A stretch of DNA of 64,000 bases from Pseudoscleropodium purum. Taxonomy: Eukaryota; Streptophyta; Bryopsida; Hypnales; Brachytheciaceae. The notes below the pieces were generated by a model that ran no database searches, was not told the origin of the DNA, and saw only the letters and a program-made list of their open reading frames with translations. A program made the position numbers and the translations under genes. Positions 47,180-59,700 of the stretch are shown piece by piece; position 1 is the stretch's first letter; each line of letters opens with the position of its first letter. Where the stretch lies: the NCBI GenBank assembly GCA_963969395.1, contig OZ017798.1, forward strand, positions 25,102,173-25,166,172. Reading direction: 5' to 3'.

Positions 47180-48151
47180 ACATTTTCTTGAGACTGAGCT
47201 TCCTAATTCTACCATTGTGGCAATTGTTGAGGGTCGGGATGGATTTGTATGACATTTTGCATGACATTTTGCATGCATGTGACCAAGCTCCCCATAATCG
47301 CAACATCTACCTTGACTTTGGTATTCAAATCTTTCTATTGCCGTTTTTGCTAGAACTAGAACCCTACAAACCACCCCTAGTTCCATGGGTATCGAACCTG
47401 AAGTTACAAGATTTGATTGAAACTTTCTAACTAGATCTTAGAAAGGAAAAAGGAAAGCCTTCACATTGGAGGAATCCACTCATGACTGACGAGTATGCTG
47501 TAGACCCTAAAGTTGTTCATTGATATGAGAAGCCATCACCATCCATTTGTGCAATTGGGATGGTTGAATCTCAATGGTAGCCACCTAGTCTAAAATATCA
47601 TCCTTGAGCCCACCCTGGAACTATGCAACCAAATTAATCTCATTTCAATCAGTTTGACCAACATACTTGTTGAATGTAGAAATATATGTTGCCACGACCC
47701 TATCTATCAAAGCTTTGTGAGTCAATCTTTAGCATTACTACATCAATCAAGATTACCACAAACACCAATAGCAACCTCTCAAAAAGTGTCATAATCTTCC
47801 AACAACTTATGCTCTCTTCCCTTATTGAGTGCCTGCAAGAGGGATATAGCCCAATTTTGCATGGCTCCCGCCATATATGAGAATGTGAATGCCATTTTGT
47901 CTACATCCGAAAGGTAAGTTTGGAGCATTCCATGGAACACCAATCAAAGTTGAGCAAACCATTGATATACCTTGTTGCCCATCCTTTCCGAAAATCTTTC
48001 TAGCTCCACTACTTCTGATTCCCTCCTTCCATCATCGAATGTGCTATACTTCCCCATCTCTTGACGCATCTTGTCAGTTCCTTGATTTGAACTCAAAGGA
48101 GACCTCAATTGCGGTCTGGTAGATGCTTGGTCTATATTTTGCTAAATTATG
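47180..48151 (-). pseudogene. Chromovirus gag, main part, broken
   Basis: On the minus strand from 48151 the frame reads NIDQASTRPQLRSPLSSN, then MRQEMGKYSTFDDGRRES, VVELERFSERMGNKVYQWF and MAGAMQNWAISLLQALNKG, the usual plant gypsy gag layout. A zinc knuckle CCDYGELGHMHAKC lies at about 47265-47305. The frame is continuous with the gag start at 55486 across the CACTA element. Confidence 0.75.
48149..48151. repeat. CACTA target-site duplication, left copy (ATG)
   Basis: ATG here and at 55365-55367 flank the element; CACTA elements make 3-bp duplications. Confidence 0.8.
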
Positions 48152-48174
48152 CACTACAACAAAACTTGCATTTT

Positions 48175-48800
48175 ATGACTACAGAAATATGACTAGGGAT
48201 GACTAGTGACTGCTCATAGTCATATTCTTGTAGGCCAACATCTTGGAAAAAAATATGACTACAAATATGCCTATTTGTCATATTTTTGCCCTGTACTCTA
48301 CAAGCGTACAATATACGCACATTGAAAATGGCTAAATACTTTATAGTAAATGGAAGGGAACATATTGGAGACCATCTAGTCATATTTGTAGTCATATTTT
48401 CGTAGTAGAGACTTTTTTTGTTGTAGGGCAGCCCATGGAAAATTTGGGCAAGGAACATGTTTGAAGAACACCTAGTCATATTATTGCTTGAGTCATATTT
48501 TGTAGTCACATTTTTTTCATAGTCATTTTTTTTCCCATTTTAGGCAATCCAAGGAAAATTTGGGCAAAGAACATGTTTGAAGAGCATCTAGTCATTTAGC
48601 TTGAGTCATATTTTGTAGTCATATTTTGCAATCATATTTTTTTATAGTCATTTTTTCTCCTTTTTGGACAGCCTAAAGAAAATTTGGACAAAGAATATGC
48701 TTAGAAAGAATGTAGTCATATTTTTACTCCAGTCATATTTTCTTTTGGAGAGGGAGTCATATTTTGTAGTCATATTTTTTTAATAGTCATTTTTTTTACT
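48175..48800. repeat. CACTA left subterminal repeat array
   Basis: Many direct and inverted AGTCATATTTT words, some in longer duplicated units, for example the 'tttgggcaa(g/a)gaacatg' unit at about 48438 and 48559. Confidence 0.8.
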
Positions 48801-49683
48801 TTTTAGATAGTCCAAAGGAAAGGGGGCCAATCTAAGATGGCCTTCTAGTATTTTGGCTGTAGATCCCATTCCTTATGATGTGGGTGTAACTCTATTTCAT
48901 GCCTATTAAAAATTTATTGTTGTTTTATGTTGTGCCTATTATAGAAGTTGTGTTCAAAAATTTAAAGTGGCTTATGCTTATATTTTAATTTAAAAATTTT
49001 ATATTGTCATAGGGTCTACAAAGGAAGTAGTAAAAAGTGAAACAATAAACAACATTAGATAGTAGATGGATTCATTCTTGGCTTGTCTTATTGGAAAAGA
49101 TAGGAAAAGGGTCTCAAAATGCATATTAAATGTGTTTTTTTTTAAAATTGAAAGATATATTTGGCAACAAAGAAATTGGTTTAAATATAGAGATTATTGA
49201 TTCTTTTAATCACAAAGAAGGAATATTATTCAACAATTACATTAGGTCATGAGGACATAATCACATGTGTAGTTTGTACACTAATAGATTGGCTACATTG
49301 GCAAATCAACTAATTATATTGATTGATTGTGGTGTTTGGTACAAATTAAGAGTTAATTAGATTGGTTGATATGAAATGAAATCTAATGCATTCAAACTAG
49401 TGAAGTAGATTGAAGATTGTAGGGTTTAGAAAAAAAACTTGAAGCTTAGAAAAAATCTAATTTAAAGAGAAAAAAAAAGAGTGAAAAAAATCCATACTCG
49501 AGTATCCATAGAGCAAGAGCAAGTGAGGATTGTCATTTGTATTCAAAGTCTAAGTGTTTGAATTAGAATATATAGGTTCCAAGTTGCTACTTAAAGCTTT
49601 GAGCATAGTTAGAAGACTAAGTTTTGACTTTGTATTAAAAAAGGATTGTTGATTATAATATGCATAATTAACGAGATGAAATT

Positions 49684-50641
49684 TTAACCCCTAAATGATT
49701 TTGACTATGTTTTCACCAGAACTACAAAAAAAGAATTGTTGTTTGTAGTAAAAGTACCAAATTTTAGAAAAAAAATCATTTTCAAACATATGTAATTATA
49801 GGATCTTGTAGTAAGATTGTTTGAGAACATGTGAAAAAAATTTCAAAAATTTTCACCATTTAAGTTGCAAGATATTAGCATTTGAAGTGAAAAATTTTCT
49901 TTTGGGGGCCTTGCAAAAATCTGGGCAGCTGCACTTCAAAAGGTCACATTTGTATGAAAAAATGTCCAAAATGGTGGTTACTCTTTGAATTCATTTTTCA
50001 AGTCAAGTTGGCTATATACTTGAAAATTTTCAGATCATTTGGAATCATACAACATATAGGAAAAAATATAATAAGTAGAAAGGAATAGAGAATGATTCAA
50101 AATACTAAATTGTTAACAATTTATTTATGGAATTGAAAAATGTCAATCCCAATTGTTGTGATGTTGTAATAAACAATCTACATCCGATGTTTTTATTTTT
50201 TTTCAAAAATATTGAAAATTGAGTTAAATAAAGGACTTCAAAGTTTGTCCTAGAATAGAGATTCAACAACAACCCGCAAACTCCCACAAACTAAAGCTCC
50301 TCATAACTTTTGACTCATTGATCAAAATGGAATGATTCAAAGTTTTCCAAGTATATAGAAATATAGAGAACCAATTTCAAATTTTAATTTCTTAAAAGAA
50401 TGATTTTTAAAGAAGTGTTTTTTGCTACCAATGTTGCCCATTGATCAATGAAAAGTACATATCATATAATAACTTTTTAACTATGTAGTCAAAAGTTATG
50501 AAAATTGTTGGGCCTTAAAGCTACTCTTTGGGCACATGTCGTGCTAAAATTTTAGCAAAAATAAATAAAAATTCCATTTGTAATGAGCTGCCTAAAATTT
50601 CTATGTTGCCAAGAGATGCAATTTGGGTGTTTAAGGGTTAA
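49684..50641 (+). mobile_element. TTAA-flanked element, copy R2
   Basis: It starts TTAACCCCTAAA and ends TTTAAGGGTTAA, and its interior parallels the 6132-7064 copy ('cagctgcacttcaaaaggtc', 'ttttgactcattgatc'). It is non-coding and lies inside the CACTA element, so it either inserted after the CACTA element or travelled with it. Confidence 0.75.
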
Positions 50642-51559
50642 GGTCTTCAATATATATTTATTTAGCATTTATGAGGATTATTTCATTACAATTGCTTGAT
50701 TTCTAGAACTATTAAAAATCAATTAGTACTAATAGAAATCAAAGATTGAAATTCTAAAATAATCCAAAAAAAGAGGAAAAAATAAGAAAATATAGAAAAA
50801 AATTTGGAAAAAGTCAAGAGAGAGAATTAAAAAGAAAAAAATTGAAAGAAACCAATTCAATTACAAATAGAATTTATATATCTTAATGTGAAAGTTGTTA
50901 TTCAAATTATATATGAAGACATAAAAAACACAACAAAAATGAATCAAGGCACACTTCATCATACAACTATAATATGCATGTTAGAAAATGGGGATGAGAT
51001 AGAAATGGATTCTGAGGCTTGTCCTTGAATTCGGTACTTTGTTATTTTTTTTCCATAGAAACTATTAGAAATTACATTAGAAATTAGAGGTTGAATCCAA
51101 GCTTAAAAATTTATTTAAATCCAACTATGAATTCAAAATCACTTAGGGGTAATTCTTAAAGGTTTTCAAGAACATATCACACTTTACAAAAATGGATAAA
51201 TATCAAGGAAAATAGATTATAATGAAATTTGATAATCAAGAGCATTAATTTTGGATAAAAAATCTAAAAATTCATCTAATTTGAGCTAGAAAGGAACCTT
51301 AAATTTAGATGACATTTACATTTACAATCCAATCTTAAAATTAAAAGTTAATGTAGACTTATTAAAGTTAAAGTAAGTTTGTGAGACACAAGTATCTCTT
51401 TTGAGCTCATTATGACAAACTGTCACAATGAGCTCAATTAATTTTACCCCCTCCCCAATTCAAAATTAATTTACATTAAATTTGTTTCAATACTCTCCCT
51501 CCCCTCCCCCTCCTTATAATTTTGAAGCTCTGAAAAACTTGGCAATGAATATGGGATAA

Positions 51560-51660
51560 TGTGTTTTCCAAGTATGTATATGTATCCATATCCCAATATC
51601 CATATCCATGTATGTATCCTAGTATGTATATATATATATATATATATGTATATGTATCAC
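51560..51660. repeat. TATG/TATCC microsatellite-like tract
   Basis: Runs of 'gtatgtatatgtatcc' and (TA)n within the CACTA interior. Confidence 0.7.
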
Positions 51661-52784
51661 TCGAGTTTTTTTGGGAATCAATAGTTGGGGGGTGTAATTT
51701 TTTCTTAAATCAATGGCTCTCATTTTCTTAGTAGGAATGGGACTGGTTAATTAATGGCAATTGTCCAATTCACTCTTTTTGCCTCATTGTAGACTAGAAG
51801 AAAATAGTGGATAAAGTCTTGAAAAATGAATAAGAAATAGAACTTCATTCATCCATAATTTTTGTAAAAAAATCTCATTATAAGGATTTACTATTTTTGA
51901 ATAGGCTTGCAATATTCTACAACTTAAGCTATGAAAATTTTGGATTTTGTTTTATTTAGATTTGGAAGTCTATAGCTTTGGCTTAAATTGGCCAAAACCA
52001 TCCAAAACCACCTCAAACTTCTAATTTTTATAGTTTTTGTCAATTTTAATTAAGATGTGAACTACTTATAGTTTATCATTAGAAAAAATTTGTTCACTAT
52101 TTAGAATGCCAATTAAATAATAATTAATTATCAAACTTAGGACTTAAAGCCCAACAATAAAAAAACATGGTTGTGCATGTTTTATTTCAAGAATATAGTT
52201 AAAACACTCACACATCTCATGTATTGATGTTTGCTTATTTTTTAGAAAGATTTTAAACAATGTCATACAAGCCACAATTTTAGAGGGCCTTTGTAAGCCT
52301 TAGAGAAGTCACAAAATTATTCATATATAGAGATTTAAGCTCACCGTAGGCATGCGCACACTTGTATTGCAATCAAAAGATGGTTGTTTAGATGTTTTTA
52401 TAAAGATATACTTAGACTATAAAAGCATTATCCCTTGTTTTGCTTTAAAGATGCTTTTAAATTGCACCTCTATTAAATACTTTCACTCCTACATACTTTT
52501 GCACATTTTTTTGCTATAATTGTAGGTGCTTAAGATCTTACAATTTTTCTTCAAGCATTTTGTGTAGTTGTAGTGCACATGTATTCACTTTTGATCAAAT
52601 TTGAATATTTGATTATTAAAATAGCCTAGTTGTTTAGTACAGTCATATTTGATCAGTTGCATGATTATGTCAAGTCATATGATTGGAGCAAGTTATAAGC
52701 ATGACTAAAACAAGTTACATGATTAGGATTTCGAAACCCTAGCCAACATTTTTTCTACCTCCCCTTTAAAGTGCAACATTTGGC

Positions 52785-53230
52785 TATATTTTTTTTTCTT
52801 TGCTTTTTGTTGTCTCCTAGGTTTTGTTGTCTCTTAGTTCTTTTTTTTGCTTCTTAATTCTTTTTTCTTGTTGCTTATTAGTTCAATCTTTTCTTGTTGC
52901 CTCTTAGATCATGCTTCTTACTACCTCTTAGTTCATATTTCTTATAGCTTCTTAGTTTATACTCTTTATTTCTTTTTTTTTTTTTTTTCTTCTTTTTGCA
53001 TCTTATTTCTTGCTTTTTATTCTTATTTGTTGCATTTTGTTGCATATTAATTTGTACTTCTTGTTGCTTTTTGTTACATCTTATTTCTTACTTTTTCTTC
53101 TTATTTGTTGCATTTTGTTGCATCTTAAGTTGTGCTTCTTGTTGCTTTTTGTTACATCTTATATTTTGCTTCTTCTTGTTTCTTCTTGCATCTTACATCT
53201 TTGCACTTGCTACCTTTTCCTTCTTGTTCC
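52785..53230. repeat. Low-complexity T-rich tandem array (TTGTTGCTTTTTG-type units)
   Basis: Repeated phrases such as 'tgttgctttttgttacatc' and 'cttatttcttgctttt' recur with unequal spacing. The open frames 52847-53397 encode strings of Leu, Phe and Cys that reflect the repeat and are not genes. Confidence 0.75.
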
Positions 53231-53419
53231 TTCTATTACTATCCACACAAAAGATGGCTCCCCCCTTGTTTGCATTAGTTGCCCCCCTCTTTCAAAAAAA
53301 TTACAAGTTGTTGATTTTTTTTAAGAAAAAATGCTTACCTTCAAAATTGTTGTTGATTTCTAAAAAAATCACAAGCTATTGGTCTTGTGAGATTTAATTT
53401 GAGCCATCCAAATATGAAA

Positions 53420-53590
53420 TACAAAATGAATACTAGATACATATACAATATTGGATACGGATACAAGATGAATATTGAATACAAGTACCCAAAACACATA
53501 CAATACTAGATACGAATATGGATAGAATATTGAATATGGATACTAGATATGAATACAATACCGGATATGGATACGGAGGAAGTATCCCAT
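53420..53590. repeat. GATACNNNATAT-type short tandem repeats
   Basis: Repeats of 'ggatacggatacaa' and 'tgaatatggatac' with variants, in the CACTA interior. Confidence 0.7.
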
Positions 53591-54419
53591 ATTGATTGTC
53601 ACTATGTTGGTTTTTGAAAATTACAAGAAAGGGGAGGGGGAAGGGGGGTGCAAATGAATATTTTAAAATCTTTAAAACTCCAAAATGAGCCCAAAATGGA
53701 GTCACTTTTGGGTGAATAATGGATACCTCTCCTTACTATCCACTCAAAAGATGGCTCCCTTCAATTCTTGTTCTTTCTTCTTGTTTATTTGTAATTTCTA
53801 GAGATATAGTGTTATTATTTCTTCTTGTTTCTTTGAAATTTCTAAAAATATAGCAGTTATGGCTTTTTTATAATCTTAAACTTATTCTACATATTTTGTG
53901 TTGCCTTAAATCTTTGAAGGTTGATCTATATTGTTCATTTACTGAAAATTAACCTCCTTGATTGTATATGTAGGCATTGGAAGTTGGTATGAAGTTATTG
54001 AAGGCTACTTGCAACACTAAAAAAGAAACATCTTTACATCTTTGTAAGGAATATACTTCCTATAAGTGTGTGGAAATATACATTTATAGAATGTCATTAG
54101 GATATATATTTTGTGTTAGTGACTAATAAATGTCATTAAAAAGAATAACATTCTTTCTTGCATTTTCTTTTTCCAATGTCATTGTCTCTAGTGCATCTCA
54201 AAAATCAATTATACATACTTAATTTTTATTTTGATGGATTATTTTATTTAACTACTAAACCATATTGGTGTATGACTGCAATGTGTCATGTCCATTTTGA
54301 ATGTATGGAAAATGTGACTATAGTTCATGACAAAAGCTACTATAAACCATAGTCACCTCAATTACAAACTACAAACAAATTTAAGAAATGTCACTTTCAC
54401 TAATCTGGAATATCATTTG

Positions 54420-55335
54420 CTTGAGTCATTTTTCACAATATATCTTATGATTGATTATAGTCACATAATACTCATGGTCATACTAAAAATATGACTATAT
54501 TTTTCTAAACATGACTACATTCAATCATTAAAATACTTACAACACTCCATGGAAAATGCCACATTAGTCAAAAATATGACTCACAAAAGTCATATTTCAC
54601 ATTAAAAAAAATATGACTCACAAGGATCATATTTCATATCAACAAAAAATATAATTCATGAGTCATAATTCACATCAATAGAGAATATGAATTACGAAGG
54701 TCATACTCCACATAAATAAATAAAATATTACTCATAAGAGTCATTTTTTACATCAATTGAGAATATGACTTATATGGGTCATTTATCACATCAACAAAAT
54801 ATATAACTCACTATAGTCATTTATCACATCAATAGAAAATATGACTCACAAAAATTACATTCCACATCAACTCAAAATATGACTACACAAAGTCATATGC
54901 CATATGAATTAAAATATGTCTTACTATAATCATATGCCATGTCAACCAAAACATAACTCACTATAGTCACATTCTATATCATTGCAAAATATGACTATAT
55001 AGAGTCATATGCCATGTCAACCAAAATATAACTCACTATAGTCATGTTCCACGTCAGCGTAAAATATGACCTCAGAGAATCATAAGCCACATAGGATTTT
55101 TTTTCTTTACCCGGATAGCTCAAGAAAAAATCAAACTTCCAAGGATAGTCAATATATAAACCATATTGGCAAAGTATGGTGTATCACACTTCCAATCTAA
55201 ATGATTACAAATATGAATCATTAAAAATATGACTAGTTGGTAATGACTAAATCCAGTCATACTATACGTTATCTATCTTGATTTCTACGGAAGTCATATT
55301 TTGAGATTTTACAACTCACTGCAATTATATTTTGT
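54420..55335. repeat. CACTA right subterminal repeat array
   Basis: Dozens of AAATATGACT and GTCATAT words, often spaced about 40-45 bp apart with 'cacatcaa' between. Confidence 0.8.
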
Positions 55336-55364
55336 AGTCATAAAATGCCAATTTTATTGTAGTG

Positions 55365-55367
55365 ATG
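55365..55367. repeat. CACTA target-site duplication, right copy (ATG)
   Basis: This matches 48149-48151. Confidence 0.8.
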
Positions 55368-55486
55368 TGAAGAATTGTTGCTTGAAGCATATTTTGCATC
55401 TGTTGTTAGATCAACGCTACCCACTCTAGCCATGCTTCCTTAGGCACTAGAATGCTTCTGGGCTCCACCAATCTTTTCCCATCCAT
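55368..55486 (-). pseudogene. Chromovirus gag, N-terminal part
   Basis: ATG at 55486 on the minus strand opens MDGKRLVEPRSILVPKEAW, then LEWVALI, a TAA, and QQMQNMLQATILH up to the CACTA target. The frame then continues at 48151 (II, TAG, QNIDQ). The 55487-55995 stretch between LTR and ATG is the non-coding leader. A primer-binding site next to the LTR (minus strand, below 55995) is not clearly recognisable. Confidence 0.7.
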
Positions 55487-55995
55487 AGTACAAACACTCA
55501 AGCAAGATTACAAAAACTCTAAGTTCATAGAAATCCAATGTGCACTAAGCAACGTGAAAGAAGCTACATAGTTGATCATTAATTATAGTGATCTTTATTA
55601 ACAAATACAATCCTCATGTAAATTAAAGTGAGATGTACCCTTAGGCTGATGGTGGTTCTTCTTTTCCGCAACATTACTGTGTCATCAAAATTTCTCAACA
55701 CTGTGCTTGCTCTCATTGTTAGAGCTTAGCGTCTCATTGTTTATCAACAACCACCTCCAATTAGATGATGCCAACTACAGCTTACATTGATCCCCGCAAA
55801 CACCTACAAAATCAACTCCGATGATAGAGTGTCTGGCTACAACCTACATTGACTCTATCATGTTGTATTTTCCATATTTGAGAGAAAAAAAATACTGATG
55901 CTTCATTTTCACAGACACCATGTTATCCTAAAAAGCAATTGCTAAACCTAACTGATTTCACAAACAAAGAATGGATCAATCAAGATGCAGTATTA

Positions 55996-56316
55996 TGTCA
56001 TGAATTGGAAATGCAACGACTGATACTCTGATCATGAAACTATTCTACCACATTTTGATTCAATACTATTACCGCAATTGAGATGCAATAAAAATGCAAC
56101 TTGAATTCATAGCAGTTACAAGGACATTACACGCAATAGATTGAAGTCTTACTTTGCATTATAAAATACCACATAGGAGACAATTCCTCTTACACAAACC
56201 TTAATAGCAAAGAAAGGTTCCACCCTCTCCCATAACCACCCTAACTGCTACATCCAACATCCTTGCTTCTTTAACTATCCAAGTCTAGTTATTACAAGTG
56301 TATGGAATTTGTAACA
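55996..56316 (-). repeat. Chromovirus 5' LTR (321 bp)
   Basis: This is the partner of 16194-16514. It starts TGTTACAAATTCC on the minus strand and ends CATGACA. Confidence 0.9.
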
Positions 56317-56797
56317 TTACACCATTGCAACCATTGGGATTGGCATTTTTCAATTCCATAATTAAATTCTTAACAATTTAGTATTTTGAATCATTCTCTA
56401 CCACTGGCTACTTACTATTTCTTTTCTATATGTTGTACAATTCCAAATGATCTCAAAGCTTTCAAGCATGTGGCCAACTTGTTGAGGAAAAACAATTCAA
56501 AGAAGCATTAGCATTTTGGACATTTTTTCATAGAGAAGTGAGCTTGTGGGGTGTAGATGCCCTACTTTTTGGAGGGCCAAAAAATGATTTCATTGAGTTT
56601 GAATGCTTATATCTTGCAGTCCACGTAGTGGAAATTTCTGAAATTTTTATCACATGTTTTCAAGTCAGCATATTACAAGATCATAAAGTTAGATGTGTCA
56701 AAAAAAAGTTTTTTTTCCAAAAATTTGATACTTTTACTAAAAATGACAGTTTTGAACATTTTCGATGAAAACATAGTAATGGTACTTTAGGGGTTAA
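56317..56797 (-). mobile_element. TTAA-type element copy R3, right part, starting with the chromovirus target duplication
   Basis: Its outer end is CTTTAGGGGTTAA at 56785-56797. Read on the minus strand it matches the first half of the 6132-7064 copy up to the point where the chromovirus inserted. TTACA at 56317-56321 is the right target duplication. Confidence 0.75.
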
Positions 56798-59700
56798 CTT
56801 TGTTTTTCCTAATTGGCAGTTTGGTAGCCAAATTGGTTTATATTCCATGGGTAGTAGCTTAGCTGTTAGTTGATGAGTTTCCAAGTTGAGATTCATTTCA
56901 ATTGATTCAATTGGTGTGACGGTTATTGTCCATCTCTTTCTTTCGCCTATTTGGTTTTGAATTTCAAATGGAAAAGTACCCACTATTGCTTGAAGCAGTG
57001 CAAGTACCAATCCAAATTGGTTGCATTTTCTTTTATTTCTTGTGTGTGTTTGATGTTGTTATAGTACGAGGGATTTGTAGTGAGAGTATAATGCTAATTG
57101 GATGAGAATTTTTAGTTGAATGTGAGGAATGTTGGATAGGGAGGAGATGAGAAGCATTGGAGATTTTGTGGTCATGTTGAAGATGAGTTGGAATTAAAGA
57201 TATTTTGAAATCTAATTGGATTGTGCATTGAGTTGAATCTGTAAATGTGAGGCAGTTTTATAATAAAATGCAATGATTTATAAATTGAATGTATTAAGTT
57301 TGTGAATGTGTTGTGGTATAAATTGTTATGATGAAGAGGCTAATTGGATTTTATTTGTTGAATGGGTGTAATTGATATTGTTTATCTAATTGAATTGTAA
57401 TTGGATTATTATCTTTAGTTGGTTTCTACCTATGTGTTTGAGTTTGTGTCAATTTGGATTATGAGTCTATCGAGAGAAGTTGCATTTGCCTAATAGGATT
57501 ATGTTAAGTCGCATAAATCTATCCTATGTAAGCCAAATTCAATTATAATCTAAATATTGCACTCTATGAGTGTCATGGAGGCTTAGTAGTTGTCTTTGAT
57601 TTGAACCAAATTGGGGTAAATCATTAGATGTTTTTAGGAATGTTAGGAGGGCCATTTCAAGCCCATTCCCGATGTTGTTTCCTTAGCATTTAAAGAATGG
57701 CCATTGTTAGAAATAAAAATAAATAAAACCAATAATAATAATTTTTTGAATGAAAATAATTAATTAATTTTTTTAAACAAATAATAATAATATGATGTGG
57801 AAATCTCTTTGCCATGTCAAGCAACTTCTACGGCGTAGTTCTTAGAGTCTGAAAACTTGGGGAACTCGCAATCCACTACAAGGGCTGAACTAAAACATTT
57901 AATAGTAGGTTTGTTTGAAACAAATTGGATGTGAATTTTGTCATGGCATATGAGTCTTTGATTGAGAATTTATTTAATGCTAAGTTGAAAAATATTAGTT
58001 GGTAGTGATGAATGTTTGACTCCTAGTTTGAAGTGCAAAAGTAGAAGTTGTAGGCTCATATTTTTTGGGTGTGATTTGATGTGTATTTATGTGTCGATCA
58101 AAATTGGGCACAGATCATATATTTATTTCAACCTATTGGATTATTCTAAGATTTGATGTTATCATAGAATTATAAATGATGGAAGTTTAATAATCCAAAT
58201 AGGAATCTCATTTATACTAGAGTCATGAGTCATATAGGGATAAGGTAAGTAGATCTAATCTCCAAAAGAAGAAATGCCAATTTTGTTGAGAAATAAATTA
58301 TTCAAGAGTGGTATGTGATGCGTTGGATTTCAAGACCAATTTGGAGAATGAACACTTAAATCTAGAGAAGGATAAAGTAAACCAAGTGGCATATATTTTG
58401 GCTGAAAAACTGTAGATAATCAATTAGGGCTGAATTTTTGTAAATTTTTGAGGGAATGGGAGTGTATTTTGACTGCTTTGAAATGGAGAAGTGTGCAGTG
58501 TTTGTGTGAGTATTAGCGGTGCAAAGTGAAAAAATCAAATTGGTGTGCGTCAATGATGATGAGCATATACTTGAATTAGAATATTATTCAGTGAAAGCCT
58601 AGTTAGAAGAGCTTACTGTGAACAATTTGTAACAGTGATCTAATCACCATTTCAGAATTAATATGAAAATATATTTTTTTAGCCAAATTGGTATGTTGTG
58701 TCTTATGCAATGAATGTTGAATTTGTGTGTATGTTGAGTTACAAGACATGAATTCTAATGGGTGAATGTGATGAAAATTATTCGTTGTTGTGGAATTATG
58801 TTGTGTACGTAGTTGGAGATTTTTATAAACGTGTAATTGTGTGTTTAGTCCAATTTGAGTATGATGTTGAATTATGTATGTTTATTTAATTATGAAACCA
58901 AATTGGATGTGTGTGTATCATTGTAATATGATAATTGAGTGTCCAAGTTGGAAATCAGCTATGTGATTTTTGTTTACCGTAGTGTGCATGTTTGATAGTA
59001 TCTTAATGTATCCAGACCAAGTTGAGATATTGAATGTTTAAACTTGTAGCAATCCTAATTGGAGTTAGTTAAGCCTAAATGTTGTCTTGTATTAGTTTTC
59101 CATTTTTTTTGTTTGTCTATATGTATCAATGAATTTCAAGTTGGTGTGTAAGAGTTGTAAATTTTGTTGTAAGCAAAATTATATGAAATTAGAGTAAACT
59201 CTATGATCTACATATGAATTTCAAGTTGGAGAAAATAGATGTTGTATTTTCCCTTTTGGAAGAAAAGAATCAATTTGATAAGATTCATACCAAGTTCGAA
59301 AGTTAAGAACTATATCAAGTTGTAGTAGTCAAGACCAATTTGGAAGTAGAAATGCCTCAATCAACAAAGTTAATTTGTGGAGTTCCAAGTTAGAAAAGGA
59401 AAGAGCTAAATAGTTGAAGAAAGAGAATTAAGACGAAAGACTAAAATAAAAGAATATAAAATAAAATAAAAGAATAAAAATAAATTTAAAGAGTAAAAAT
59501 AAATAAAAAGGAAGAAATCTTAATCCTTGTGGTCATTAAAAGTAGAGTGATGAATTTAGTAATTAGAATTACCGCCTCAAGTTCACATTTTGCTTGTAGT
59601 TTAAAGGAATGTCTTTCTATTTATTTTTTATTGCAATGTCCTAACAGAAAATTAGTTGGAAATAATACTATTTAAAAGCCTTTATGAACGAACTTAACCC

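Larger units (their letters stand above)
48152..55364. mobile_element. Non-autonomous CACTA (En/Spm-type) element, 7.2 kb
   Basis: The left end is CACTACAACAAAACTTGCAT. The right end, read inward, is CACTACAATAAAATTGGCAT. The matching continues for about 31 bp with three differences. Both ends are followed by long arrays of AGTCATATTT words (48175-48800, and inverse AAATATGACT words at 54420-55335), the subterminal repeats bound by CACTA proteins. No TnpD-like transposase frame is present in the 5.6-kb interior, which instead holds a TTAA-type element and low-complexity DNA. It interrupts chromovirus gag, and the gag frame is restored exactly when the element and one ATG are removed. Confidence 0.9.
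16194..56316 (-). mobile_element. Ty3/gypsy chromovirus with later nested insertions
   Basis: Two 321-bp LTRs at 16194-16514 and 55996-56316 bracket, on the minus strand, gag, protease, RT, RNase H, integrase and a chromodomain, in the standard Ty3/gypsy order. The 40,123-bp span shrinks to about 6.4 kb once the CACTA element, the RT-located hAT-like element and insertion X (with its own hAT-like element) are removed, which is normal for plant chromoviruses. Coding frames have many stop codons and altered catalytic residues (YLNN in RT, S-H-G in integrase), so it is dead. The 5-bp duplication TTACA and the reconstructed target inside a TTAA-type repeat confirm the limits. Confidence 0.92.

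Noticed and set aside
52847..53397. Leu/Phe/Cys-rich frames resembling membrane proteins
   Set aside because: They follow directly from a T-rich low-complexity array and are open in two frames.
48175..55335. CRISPR-like or satellite array
   Set aside because: The repeated words are short, in both orientations, and confined to the two ends of a CACTA element.
16194..56316. Solo LTRs rather than a full retroelement
   Set aside because: Polypurine tract, gag, protease, RT, RNase H, integrase and chromodomain occur in order on one strand between the LTRs, and frames rejoin across the insertions.
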